Source: Torreya grandis (Eukaryota; Streptophyta; Pinopsida; Cupressales; Taxaceae). Taken from it: a stretch of DNA of 64,000 nt. Positions 22,690 through 33,337 of the stretch are shown here, one piece after another. Numbering within the stretch: the stretch's first letter is position 1; each line of letters starts with the position of its first letter. Made by a program: the position numbers and the translations under genes. The notes beneath the pieces were generated by a model. That model saw nothing but the letters and a program-made list of their open reading frames with translations. It searched no databases and was not told where the DNA came from. The DNA is taken from assembly GCA_037957365.1 (NCBI GenBank), contig JARHVA010000001.1, positions 15,294,501 to 15,358,500 on the forward strand, written 5' to 3'.

Positions 22690-24601
22690 TGATCCGAAGG
22701 ATTTTCATATGATTTGAAAAAATATGGAAAAGACAAGTGTCACAATGGAAAAGTCAGCACGTGAAAAAAATATAAAGAGTTTATCCAGTTACTTTTTATA
22801 TTGGAATTATTTTATTATGTTGTTAATGGGTGTTGTGTTGTAGATGTGGGACCAAACCGATTTTACCCACATTACTTCATTATCAACTTTGTCATATAAT
22901 TTTGCTAATGCCACCAAAATATTCTTTCTATACCCAATTATTTTTCCATCGTAATTCTTCTATTTTCTCATTTTTAAAATAATCATAATATCTTATTTTA
23001 TGGTTATTAATAACCATGGGATATATTTTTAATTAAATCCAAATTTAATTAAATATCTTAGTTAATGGTTTTTAATCTACCATTGGATATTTTATTTATC
23101 TAAATCCCAAATTTTAAATATTGCACGTGGGAGTGGATGGTTATTAAAAAAGCCATGAATATTGTTCTTTTAAAAAAAATAAAATAAAACCATTATTCCA
23201 CACTTTATTCTTCCCACCCCCAACGTGATATCCACTTTAAAAAATGAATTTTGGTTTACGTGGAAAATTTATAGGATATGTTTTTAATTACATGGGATAT
23301 GTTTGTTTAAAACTAGAGTTCTAAACTTAACATGCCCACCTTTACTCCTCCCACGTGGACCATTCACTTTATGATGGTCAACAAAAGTTAAAACATCCCT
23401 ATGCACTTAAGTGGGATATGGGGGAGTTAAGTGAAGCACATTAGGTGGATTATGTTATAGTCTTTGGGAAATATTTCAATATTTATTTATCCTCATATCT
23501 TATCTTTTGTTTGGTGCTTTAAGATTAACATACGCATTAAACTTTTTTTAATATGCATCCACCCATTTTATTCCTCCCATTGTATTTTGTGTGGTCAATG
23601 GTTTTGGTGGGAAGTTAAGTTATTTATGGGAAGTATTTTGATAAATTAAGCATGGAGTTTCAACTTCCCATAAATTATGGGATTCATTTCTGAAATAATA
23701 AATTCAATCTCATGTTGTTAAGATAAAATTTCAAATTGAGAAAATGGTTAGTGCCCGGCCAATGTACGAAGGTAGGAGAAAATAAAAAAATATTGCCCAA
23801 TGTAGATCTGATAGCCGATGCCCAACTAATGCCATGGAAGCATTGAGAAATATAAACTGCAAGTGTTTTTACAGAGGCAGTGGTGGATTTTACATAGAGG
23901 GAACAATGTATAGGAATATATAGAGGTTGTGTATTTTTGGTTATAGACGCTGTGTATTTTTTGTACAGAGACATAATCTTTTTTTAATATTTGTAAATTA
24001 CAGAGAGGGATTTGTGACCAAAAGGTAGTTTATAAATTTTTTGAGAGTGTTTTACCTCCTTGAAGAGAGAGAAAATACCCATTTTAAAGATATATATTTG
24101 CAGGTGATCATTTTGGAAATGATAGATATTTGTGATCTATGATCAGAGTTCTTCAGAGGTTGATCAACCAATTGCAAGCTATTCAATGATGTAAGTTTTA
24201 ATCATTGTATTTATATATTATTTAAATGGAATGGTTCAAATAAACTCAGAGACGTAGCCAATTGGTGAACCCTGTAAATATTCTCTGGTCTATATTTTAT
24301 TATTTATTTTAGTTTTTTAGTAACATATCAACTTTTAATTATTATTGATATTTTAAATTTAATTACTGAAATTTAATTAAGAGATTATTTACAGAGATAA
24401 AAATGTGAATCAAATGTTTTTTACTAAATAATTTAATTATGAGTTTTTAGAGTACTCACAGTCAAAATTATTCATATAATTTACATTCAGGTTTAAAAGT
24501 CAATTCTTTCAATTAAATTTTAGAAATTGACATATTTATTAAAATATATTTTAAATAAAATAATATTTATTATTAAGGGGCTAATTATTATTTACGGATC
24601 A
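22690..24601 (+). repeat. Right LTR of the gag-only element
   Basis: Direct repeat of the left LTR, 1,912 bases, TGATCC...GGATCA. It is slightly longer than the left copy because of small insertions. One extra piece, about 24006-24075, has no counterpart at the same place in the left LTR. Confidence 0.85.
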
Positions 24602-25441
24602 ACAATTGACACTACAATAGGAGTAGTAGTGACCACCTCCATCATACCACTGACAAAGATGCTAGCAGTGAGATAAAACACAAAGGGCAGTCATCCAGGT
24701 CAGTCCAGGGTAGAGCTGGTCTATAGAGGCACCACTAAGGTAAGGCTTGACACATGCACAGGTGGTGACTCTAGGGTTTGCTTTGATTGGGAGGCATCCC
24801 ATAGATAAAGTACTCAAGGAATGAGTCGATGGAGAGACTATGCTCAGTAGATGAGCAAACAAGGAGATGATAATTGGTGACACCAGGATAGGTAATAAAT
24901 GGTTATAATTTTTAGTCTTTGATATAGAATACAAGTTGTATAGATAGATATATTATAAGATATATATGTGATCTAATATCTATCTGGTTTGAATTTTGTA
25001 GATCTTGTGAATGAGGAGGTAAGATGGGGATCCCTGATGATGGGAGCACACCATGATATTTTAGACATGGTGTTGGCACCATACGACCCTACCACATTGG
25101 ATGATATTGTAGTACCAGTTTTCCCAACTTAGGACAACTGGTTTAGACTAGTAGGGTAGGCCATGAGGCCACTATAGGCATGCAAAGATGCGCTACAACC
25201 ACTAACAGGGGTGGGAGTACGAGAGGTACAAGGATAATAGGTCTTGGCTCAGGAGAGAGCCATACATATAGATACCACTATCTAGCAAGGACAAGTTTAG
25301 GTCTAGATGACCAACCTACATGGACATGTAGCAGGCTTGAGATCTTGAACATCTTCATTATAGCATACTATTTAGAGGGGACAGTCTGAGGCATATATGG
25401 GTAACATGGATAGGCCACAAGATAGACATGATATAGCCCAA
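24602..25441 (+). pseudogene. Plant mobile domain gene, 3' part with an intron
   Basis: Continuation of the PMD gene beyond the inserted LTR element. A frame with a few stops runs up to 24891 (AVIQVSPG, then THAQVVTLGFALIGRHPIDK, then ANKEMIIGDTRI). It meets a donor GTAATAAATG at 24892. After a T-rich acceptor (TTTTGTAG ending at 25001) the frame resumes as DLVNEEVRWGSLMMGAHHDI and LAPYDPTTLDDIVVPVFPT. The phase-1 join makes a clean Asp codon across the intron, good support that the two exons were spliced. The following 200 bases hold further stops and no clear domain. This C-terminal region is not part of the conserved PMD domain, and its role is unknown. Confidence 0.6.
24892..25001 (+). 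other. Inferred intron of the PMD pseudogene
   Basis: A 110-base AT-rich interval bounded by GT (24892) and AG (25000-25001), with in-phase coding on both sides. Stops inside the interval would otherwise break the frame. Confidence 0.55.
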
Positions 25442-25810
25442 CCTTAGATTTGGCGTGATGTATTTGTATACTTTATATTAAAACACAAAATATATATAGA
25501 GATATCTTGTTTTGATAGTTGGATGTTTGATCTTATGATTTGAATTTTGATTGTGGTTGTGGATGTATGGATATATTTCTTTCTAGCAGATGTATTTTGT
25601 TTTTGTGATATATGTTATAGGAAATATATGTGTTGTGTTTTCTTTTCTAGCATTATGTGGTACACATGCATGATTAAAAACAAACAGGTGAAAAGGACTT
25701 GGAAAAGTATAATAACTAAGTATAATAAACCATAAAATAGTATAATAATGATGAAAAATGTATATTAACAAAAGATGACTAAGTATACTAAACCAAAAAA
25801 ATGGTAAACA
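25442..25810. other. Non-coding interval
   Basis: AT-rich sequence between the PMD relic and the truncated long LTR. I see no gene, LTR end or target duplication. The long-LTR homology simply begins near 25811. Confidence 0.5.
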
Positions 25811-27671
25811 AGATATGCTTTAAAACACCAGACTATGGTAATATGGGTTATCATAGGGTGTAGAATATTTGAGAATCTATTTAGGTAGGGATAAAAACTA
25901 TGAAAGAGCATTAGTTTATTGAATCCCTTACCTTATACAATCATCAATATATTTTGTGATCAAGATTGTATAAAGATTGTTAAAATCAGATGGAGTCTTT
26001 AACTTACAAATATAGTTGTCCATTGATATAGTATTTTTATATCATTTGTGTATTTATATATGATACATATTATGTTGGACATTTATTCGTATATAGGAAA
26101 CATATTTATTTATGGACATAAGCAACCATATGAAAATATTACATATATATGTGTATTGGGTCATATGCCTATGCTTGAGGCTAAATGGGTGGTTATATCT
26201 AGTCTTAAAGTGTCTGAGGGATCAAAACTATAACCATTAACAAAATTAAGTTATTAAAATAAAATATTATGGTATATCTTGGTTGTGAGTTATTTGACAC
26301 TTCAAAAATAACATGACAGATTGTGGTTATATATATACATACAATAATGAAAGCTAGTGAGCAATATATATTGTGATTAGGTTAAAATGTACAAGTATTT
26401 AAACATATATAACATATATTAGTACATCATGATGTAAAACTTAAATTTATGTTCTTGTGATTAACAGTACGTAGTTTAAACATAATATATCCCTCGTTGA
26501 TATAAATTATACTTGCTTGCCTATTATTTGGGATTGTGAACTTTTGATTCTTGAAATTTGTGAGACTAGATGTTTGTGAATGAGTAGTGTGCTTGTGTAC
26601 AATGATCTATGATATTATGGGATGTCATAGAATGTTTTCATTTATAAATTACAGCCTAAATGTATCTTATACCTAGGTGGCATAAACTATAATTAATATG
26701 TTTAGATCTATTTATACATTTATCGGACTAAATATATACATGTTTAAATTTTTTAAGAATAACATGTTTTATGATAGTTAGTAGAAAGTATTGTAGTGTG
26801 TATACTTATGGAAAATAAAGTGTGCAACCTAATATATATTATACCCAGATGGTATAAATTGTAGTCATTATTTATAGTATGGGATAGATAATAATATGAG
26901 ATTCATTTATACGTTTGATGGAATAAATGTATGCCTTTTGATTACTCATATGCTTAGCATGTTATAAGATATGATTTCTAGTAAGATGTAAATTGTATAA
27001 ATATTTTGGTTATATTATGTTAACCAATCTCAAATTATTGATACTGAGTAAGGAGTGAGATGGACTTTACTGGCTTACTAGCATCACAATGTCAGATGAA
27101 GGCAATCCGATCAAGTGGTGTGTGTGAATTTTGACTGATCTATAGATCACTATTATTTACTATTCTTGAAAAATTTGATCAAAGTATGTTTAGTGAGGTA
27201 TTTTCATTTCATGAGTATGATTTACATGTTTGTGTTATATCTTTTAATATAATGGGTTTTCTATGATACTCTGCATGTCTAGTTTTTGAAATCATACTAC
27301 ACACAGGTACTAGTTTGTCTCTTTGGATTCTCATGCCATCACTATCTACTCATCTATAAAGGGAAGTCCATTCCATAATGAAATTAGTACAAGGGATCAT
27401 TAGTCCATGGTTGGTGTGTAAAAGTGCTAAGATGATGCTCTCCCTCCCCATAATAGTACTTAATTGGAGATGACACTTTAGATTGCACAAATACTGGAGA
27501 GTCTAGGGAACTTATGCTCTAGGGAGCCATGTATATAATATTTATGTGTATTGTATTATATTATATTTATTATTGGAAACATTATCATGAAGAGTTGTAA
27601 TTAATTATTTACTATGGATTGAAAATAGTGGCTATATATTATACCATTAGTGGTTGGTTATTTATAATTAC
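25811..27671 (+). repeat. Truncated 5' long LTR, first part
   Basis: Colinear with 60464-62340 of the 3' LTR: both hold, for example, ACTATGGTAATATGGGTTAT, then GATCACTATTATTTA and TATCATGAAGAGTTGTAATT. Interrupted at 27671/27672 by the copia element. The (TA) stretch here (about 26320) is short, whereas the same place in the 3' LTR has expanded to 20 repeats. Confidence 0.8.
27667..27671. repeat. Target-site duplication of the copia element (ATTAC), left
   Basis: ATTAC before the element is repeated exactly at 31865-31869 after it. This fixes both ends of the insertion. Confidence 0.9.
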
Positions 27672-28661
27672 TGTCAGGATCCTACTCAAGAGCACACTTG
27701 ATTACCTTTGTATAAGCAACTAAACACGAAATTTAACCAGAAGTAATATGTAACTAGAATTCAGAAACAACACAGAATATGAGAGACAATACAATCTTGT
27801 ATTAACAATCTTTCAGAAGGAAATACAATGAAGAAATCACACTCTTCCCACACCTCTTGGGCGTACAATAATTCTCCCTCAAGAGTTCTCTCTCTCAATT
27901 ACAAATAAAATCAACTCAAACACAGAGTTGTTGTTTCAACCAATCAATAAAAATACTGTCAGTACACCAACCAGTAAGTGACAACCAACACAACCATTGT
28001 TGCCTACTTCCAGTACCAAGTACTCAAAGTACTCCAAGCAGATCTCCCTGATCTTGCTCCTTGTTGTGTTGTATATCTCCTTTGACCTTGCTACCCTGCA
28101 GATCTCCTTTGACCTTGCTCACACACACACACCTACAGATCAACTGACATTACTTACCATGTAGATCTTCTTCCTAATCTTGCACACCTACAGATCAACC
28201 TGGTCTTGCACACCTACAAACTTAGATCTTACATACCTTGGAAGAACCCTTGTCCTTGCCTTTACAAGTCCTTATGATTCTACACACTGAGGATCCCTTC
28301 TTTGATCCTTCACTACAATATAGCCCCATGGGTATCTTAAATAGATCCCATACAAATAATAATTAGACTTCCTAATTACAATAATAAGAAACACAGACTC
28401 AAGACTAAAATTAGTCTTTCACATGCAAACTGACTGTCTGTCTAAAATTAGATCAGTTCTAGAAGTGCATGCAAACACACGCACACACAAGTTGTCGATG
28501 TTGATTCCTGCCTGACTGATGTCGGCTGACCCCTAATCAACCTTAGTTTCTCTACACACTGAATATGACCGACGTCGGTTGGCCTATCGGCGTCAGTTGC
28601 TCTGTAACTCAACAACCTCCTCCATTTACATCAGTGAAGCTTTTAGCTCCACAACCTAACA
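27672..28661 (-). repeat. Copia element LTR (3' LTR on the minus strand)
   Basis: 990 bases, TGTCAGG...CCTAACA on the plus strand, matching 30927-31864. Near 28515-28597 it carries three diverged copies of the palindrome ACCGACGTCGGT, one exact at 28568-28579. Confidence 0.9.
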
Positions 28662-28676
28662 ATCTCCCACTTGGAG
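28662..28676 (-). promoter_or_regulatory. Polypurine tract of the copia element
   Basis: On the minus strand this reads CTCCAAGTGGGAGAT immediately before the 3' LTR start TGTTAGG, the usual position and style of a plant copia polypurine tract. Confidence 0.75.
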
Positions 28677-28699
28677 ATAAATAGCTGCACCTGTACCTA

Positions 28700-29238
28700 T
28701 ACCTATACATCATCTAATTTTGTTTCTTGGCTTGTATCCCTCTTCAAGTTCAGTCTTAAAGACCAACCACCACATATCTTGTGGTGCTTCCCCTATCATC
28801 CAAGTAACCTGCCATATTCGAATCTACATACCCATGTAGAGAAGTGCTTGACCCTACATAGCATGAATCCCTGCTGTTGGTCCCTCTTAGATATCTGAGA
28901 ATCTATTGAACTGCTTTCCAGTGCTCCTTTCTCGAATTGGCCATAAACTTGCTGACAACTTCCACTGCTTGGGTAATCTCAGGTCTAGTACACATGTACT
29001 CAACCTCATCATGTGATTTGGGACATTATTCTGTGAATTGTCCATCCATAAGTGTGCTAACTGATTCTGCATCCTACATATTAAACCTCTCCACTACCTT
29101 ATTCACATAACCATCCTAAGACAACATCAACTTGTGACTTTCTCTGTCTCTAAAAATACTCATGCCAAGGATTTTTGCTCCTCCTAAATCCTTCCTGACA
29201 CACCTCTGAACTAATTTTACCCTTAGCTCAGCAAATTT
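28700..29238 (-). pseudogene. Copia RT end and RNase H, decayed
   Basis: Minus-strand continuation of the copia RT after the stop at 29239: ILGMSIFRDRESHKLMLS, DGYVNKVVERFNM, then CTRPEITQAVEVVSKFMANS, ILRYLRG and SLHGYVDSNMAGYLDD. These are the copia-specific RT-to-RNase H connection and the start of RNase H. Short blocks are missing where a full element has more residues, for example just before CTRPEIT and after DDRGSTTRYV, so internal deletions occurred. Several TAG and TAA codons stand where CAG or CAA would be expected. It cannot encode an active nuclease. Confidence 0.8.
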
Positions 29239-29751
29239 CTACATGTATGAACCTGCAACAAGCATATCATCCACATACAGTAACAAGATAATGTTGCAAC
29301 CATTATCCAACCTGATAAAATAAATACAATGGTTACATTGACATTGACTAAAGCCATGTTTTGTCATACCCCTATCAAACTTGTACCACTGTCTTGGAGC
29401 TTGCTCAAGACCATATACCCTGGCCTTCTGTCTCACATGTCCATTCTCTCCTTTCTTTAGCCTAGGAATCCATTCATCTTTTAGTGCTTTCATCCCGGCT
29501 AACAACTCTACCAAATCTCCTATTTGGTTCTTTCCCAAGGATTCAATCTCCTCATTCATGCCATGCTCCCATTGTTTCTTGGATTCTACTTGCATTGCCT
29601 CTTCAAAACTTCTTGGTTCTTGACCATCAGTGAGCAACAAGTTCAAGTAGTATAAAGAAGGGGAATAACAAATTTGAGGCATACTTACCCTTTCAGTCCT
29701 CCATATGGGTGTTTGAACTCCTTGATAGCTTGTTGTCCACCCAAAATCCAT
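29239..29751 (-). pseudogene. Copia reverse transcriptase fragment with internal deletion
   Basis: Open on the minus strand for 170 codons. It begins in the RT N-terminus (EPRSFEEAMQVESKKQWEHG, NEEIESLGKN, KDEWIPRLKKGENG), then jumps from HVRQKAR directly to VYGLEQAPRQWYKFDRGM, so the central palm blocks with the first catalytic Asp are deleted in frame. The catalytic YVDDM box is kept (LLLYVDDMLVAG). The result is an RT that lacks its fold but remains open, typical of a copia deletion derivative. Confidence 0.85.
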
Positions 29752-30170
29752 TTTCTAGTCGACCCTAGTCTGTACTCGACTGATGTTGATTCCACCTGAT
29801 CGCTGATGCCAGTTCCCTGACCGACATCGATGTCAACCTGGTCACCGAGATTGGTTCCCTAATCGACGTCAGTCTCCACCTACCTGACACCACCGACTCT
29901 GGTTTACACATGACCGACGTTGGTACCTACCTATTCAATGTCAGTTCTCACTTGACCGACGTCGGTAACTATGTTTTCCTGTGAGTGATGACTTTTACCC
30001 ATGAGCTCACTTTGGATCATAACCTTGTCCAAACTACCTTGCTCAAAATTATTCAGCCCCTTGAGCTGATCTCTGTCCATCATCTCCATGAAAACCAAGG
30101 CTTTCCAGGTCTTAAGTTTGTTAAAGACATCAGACTTCCTCTTAAGAACATACATCCCCTTCTTATTCAT
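29752..30170 (-). pseudogene. Copia GAG-pre-integrase piece and TDVG-repeat hinge
   Basis: On the minus strand, 29931-30170 starts with HMNKKGMYVLKRKS-like sequence, the remnant of the GAG-pre-integrase domain. The integrase core that should follow is missing. Near its end and on into 29752 the reading gives repeats of a short peptide: TDVGQVRTDIE, TNVGHV, ETDVD, TNLGDQVDIDVGQG. Their DNA is the near-palindrome ACCGACGTCGGT, exact at 29955-29966 with variants at 29820, 29844, 29863 and 29913. The hinge between integrase and RT is variable in copia elements; such repeats there are unusual. Confidence 0.6.
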
Positions 30171-30312
30171 GTGACCAAGCCTACAAGAGCCACATCTTTG
30201 TATCTACATCTGAAGTAGATAAACCAGAAGGAGAATCAATAATACAAGTAGATAGATAAAGAGTACCTACTTTCTTACCACATGCTAATTCAAGTGCACC
30301 ATTGAAAACTTT

Positions 30313-30795
30313 TCAAGATTCCACTGTGAGAGTAATTGTGCAACCCTCATCACCCAGCTTTCCTATAGAAATTAGACTCTTCTTCAGGACTGGGACATGC
30401 ATAACCTTCTTCAACACCCATGTGTTGCCCATCTGTAATTTCAGCCGCACTTCCCCTTTGCCAACAATTTGACAAGGCTCACCAACCCCTAAATAAATCT
30501 TTCCAAAGTCTCCATGGACATAATCATGGAAAAATACTCTATTTGGGGTTGCATGGAAAGATGCAACATAATCTAAAACCCAAGATTCTACTTTATCTAA
30601 GAAACATACAAGAGCATCTTGTGCAACAATACCTGCAACATCTGCTTCTTCATTTCCTTCATGCTGATCTTCTACCAACCAATAATCTTTCTTTACTTGC
30701 TCTTTATTTTCATAATACCATAATTGATAATTCTTGCCATTGAATTCCTTCATTTTTAGTGTACTTTTTTCTGCCATTGCTTTACCCCCACTCAA
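30313..30795 (-). pseudogene. Copia gag N-terminus fused to protease by deletion
   Basis: A 160-codon open frame on the minus strand. It begins with the copia gag start (STLKMKEFNGKNYQLWYYE), loses the body of gag including the zinc knuckle, and continues with the end of gag and the protease (ESWVLDYVASFHATPNR, GDFGKIYLG, PCQIVGKGEV, MHVPVLKKSLISIGKL). The protease catalytic D-S-G is changed to D-Y-V, so it should be inactive. The join is in frame, as in the RT fragment of the same element. Confidence 0.85.
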
Positions 30796-30871
30796 TCAAA
30801 AACTTCTGAGAATGACCTGTAATCAACAAACACTTAACACGCTTTGACCACCTGTTAGTGTACCTAACCAA

Positions 30872-30926
30872 GCTCTGATACCAATTGTCAGTGGTATCAC
30901 TTGGTGATCCTAGCTTTGATACCAAT
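30872..30926 (-). promoter_or_regulatory. Duplicated primer-binding site of the copia element
   Basis: On the minus strand the LTR end CCTGACA is followed by ATTGGTATCAAAGC (30913-30926). A second copy, TGACAATTGGTATCAGAGC, lies 41 bases further in (30872-30890). The inner copy is an exact match to the initiator-tRNA-Met site TGGTATCAGAGC; the outer has one change. The duplicated piece includes the last bases of the LTR. Confidence 0.75.
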
Positions 30927-31864
30927 TGTCAGGATCCTACTCCTTAAGAGCACACTTGATTACCTTTGTATAAGCAACTAAACATGGAATTTAACCAGAA
31001 GTAATATGTAACTAGAATTCAGAAATATCACATAATATGAGAGACAATACAATCTTATATTAACACTCTTCCAGAAGGAAATACAATGAAGAAATCACAC
31101 TCTTCCCACACCTCTTGGGCATACAATAATTCTCCCTCAAGAGTTCTCTCTCTCCATTACAAACAAAATCAACTCAAACACAAAGTTATTGTTTCAACTA
31201 GTCAATAACAATATTGTTAGTACACCAACCAGTAAGTGACAATCAACTCAATCGTTGTTGCCTAATTCCAGTACCAAGTACTCAAAGTACTCCAAGTAGA
31301 TCTCCCTGATCTTGCTCCTTATTGTGTTGCATATCTCTTTTGACCTTGCTCACACACACACCTATAGATCAACTGACCTTACTTACCATGTAGATCTTCT
31401 TCTTGATCTTGCACACCTACAAACCTAGATATTACATACCTTGGAAGAACCCTTGTCCTTGCCTTTGTAAGTCCTTATGATTCTACACACTGAGGATCCC
31501 TTCTTTGATCCTTCACTACAATACAACCCCATGGGTCTCTAAAATAGATCCCATACAAACAATAATTAGACTTCCTAATTAAAATAATTAGAAACATAGA
31601 CTCAAAACTAAAATTAGTCTTTCACATGCAAACTGACTATTCGTCTAAAATTAGACCAGTTCTAGAAGCGCATGCAAACGCACGCACACACAGGTTGTTG
31701 ACATCGATTCCTGCCTGACCGATGTCAGTCGACCCATAACCGACGTCGATTTCTTTGCACACTAAATATGACCGAGGTCGATTGGCCTGCCGATGTCAGT
31801 TGCTCTATAACTCAACAACCTCCTCCATTTGCATCAGTGAAGCTTTTAGCTCCACAACCTAACA
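30927..31864 (-). repeat. Copia element LTR (5' LTR on the minus strand)
   Basis: 938 bases, matching 27672-28661 with scattered changes and a few small gaps. It holds four diverged copies of ACCGACGTCGGT (31718-31800), none exact. Its right end, CTAACA at 31864, abuts the target duplication ATTAC. Confidence 0.9.
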
Positions 31865-31869
31865 ATTAC

Positions 31870-32073
31870 TTTCTATGTTGTATTATGATGTGCTTCATAT
31901 GTTGATAGTGATCAATGATTATTATATGTCACATTCTCATTTATAATTATCAAACTTAGATTATGTTGTATGATCACTACTTAGATTATTGTGGTATAAC
32001 TTATTTATAGTATATGTGTTTAATTACAAAAAAAATCACGTATTTCTAGTTAGCTCCTAGCAGGGTTGTTACA
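31870..32073 (+). repeat. Truncated 5' long LTR, last part
   Basis: Continues the LTR after the copia insertion and ends GGGTTGTTACA at 32073. The two pieces sum to 2,065 bases against 2,070 in the 3' LTR counterpart (60464-62533), confirming that only the copia element intervened. Confidence 0.8.
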
Positions 32074-32759
32074 TGTGATATTAGAGTTGTGGCTTAAAAT
32101 TTAAGACCTAATGAGTCCATTAACATTTTTGTGTACTTATGTTCACTAGTGTGAACTTAGTGACATGAAGTAATGCACTGGTATTTTGGATTTGTAGTGC
32201 CTCAGTGCAGAACCATGATTAGAGTTTTGAGACTTGGTAGATCCTCTTGTATGGCTTGGTGACTATTTTAAGTATGAGACATTCATGTTGTATGGAAAAT
32301 TGAGTGTAAACCTTAGGAGAAATTGTACCCCCTTAGAGTTGTTAAAAGGTTAGTTTAATGAGTGTTTCAATGGTGTTATTTGTAATATATGTTTGGTAGG
32401 TGAGTGCTCAACATAGTTTTTGAGTCATGAACAAGAGATTCCTATCATATTTTGATCACTCAGATTAAACACCTCAAGAGTGGTTGCATCTTTACTTAAT
32501 AATAAAGTTACCTCTACCATTTATGTTTTATGTTGTGAGTATTTAAGAGCATGAAATTCTTCTCACTTAAGTATATGTGCTTTAGTTTTTGTGTTTTATA
32601 CATACTAATCCTAGGAGTGGGAAATATTATAAGACCAATTTTTTTAGTTTGGCACCACCTAGTGCAATGTAAATTATTTATTGTAGTAGAGTGTATATGT
32701 CTTTATTGAGGATTCCTATATGTTAGGAGTTTGTTTATGTTTTGGCACCCCATATATTT
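32074..32759 (+). other. Interior start of the long-LTR element, with PBS-like site
   Basis: Immediately after the LTR end, TGTGATATTAGAG (32074-32086) agrees with the initiator-tRNA-Met primer site TTTGGTATCAGAG at 10 of 13 bases, with mainly transition differences. The remaining 670 bases have no coding frame I can support. The stretch ends at the target duplication of the Tat-type insertion. Confidence 0.6.
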
Positions 32760-32764
32760 ATGTG
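32760..32764. repeat. Target-site duplication of the first Tat element (ATGTG)
   Basis: ATGTG precedes the element and recurs exactly at 44314-44318 after it. Confidence 0.9.
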
Positions 32765-32904
32765 TGTTGTACTAAAAAAATGTCACTCATTTTTAGGACA
32801 ACATATAAGCTATGTTGGTCTTGAAAGACCAACATATCTCTTCCCATTTCAAAAAATTGTTCTAAGCTTTAAAAATTTGGATTATTCAAGATTTTTCAGT
32901 CAAA

Positions 32905-33155
32905 GGATTAATGGTTCAATAGGTTCAAAGGTTTCTACAGGTAGGTTCAATCAAAAGAACAAGTTTTTGACACTCAGTCATTTTTAAGACTAGTTCAGAC
33001 ATTTTCAGGACTAGTTCAGTCATTTTCAGGACTAGTTCAATCAGGTTCAAAAGGTTCAACGTGCTCAATTAGGTTCAAAAGGTTCAATGGGTTTAATGCT
33101 AAACAGGTTCAACGAGGCTTGTTTCAAAGAATCTTGGTTCAAGCGATCAATAGAA
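32905..33155 (+). repeat. GGTTCAA-rich short repeat region of the Tat LTR
   Basis: The words GGTTCAA(A), TAGTTCA and TTCAGGACTAG recur roughly every 10-25 bases, for example three copies of CAGGACTAGTTCA-like text near 32990-33040. The same region in the 3' LTR (41890-42145) has fewer of the TTCAGGACTAG units, so copy number changed between the two LTRs. Confidence 0.7.
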
Positions 33156-33337
33156 ACAAGGGAATGAACCATTAAACCATTGAACCAAAGTTGGTTCAAT
33201 CAATTGTTTCAAGTGACAAGTTCAAAGGAGTGCCCCAAGCGTCAAAGACACAAGTGCCCTTACGAAGGGAATTTCCCAAGCAAAAGTGACTAAGGAAACA
33301 AATGGATTGAAACAAAAACTTGACAGAACCCAGCAGA

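Larger units (their letters stand above)
18431..24601 (+). mobile_element. Gag-only LTR retrotransposon (TR-GAG-like)
   Basis: A structurally complete 6.2-kb LTR element. Two direct repeats of about 1.84 and 1.91 kb flank a 2.4-kb interior. The right LTR begins TGATCC and ends GGATCA, a perfect six-base terminal inverted repeat; the left has TGATTC and AGATCA. A primer-binding site follows the left LTR, a polypurine tract precedes the right, and a 4-of-5 target duplication flanks the whole. The interior codes only for a gag-like protein (coiled coil, G-patch, zinc knuckles). I see no protease, RT, RNase H or integrase, so it must have moved with enzymes from another element. The layout fits the plant TR-GAG class of non-autonomous elements. 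It is inserted into the PMD pseudogene. Confidence 0.85.
27672..31864 (-). mobile_element. Deletion-derived Ty1/copia element
   Basis: A 4.2-kb element on the minus strand with LTRs of 990 and 938 bases. Read on the minus strand each LTR begins TGTTAGG and ends CCTGACA; a primer-binding site lies inside the right-hand LTR and a polypurine tract beside the left-hand one. It has a perfect five-base target duplication. The 2.3-kb interior is about half that of a full copia element. Pieces of gag, protease, GAG-pre-integrase, RT and RNase H survive, but most of gag, nearly all of integrase and the first RT blocks are missing. It depended on a full copia relative to move, or was deleted after insertion. 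Confidence 0.9.
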
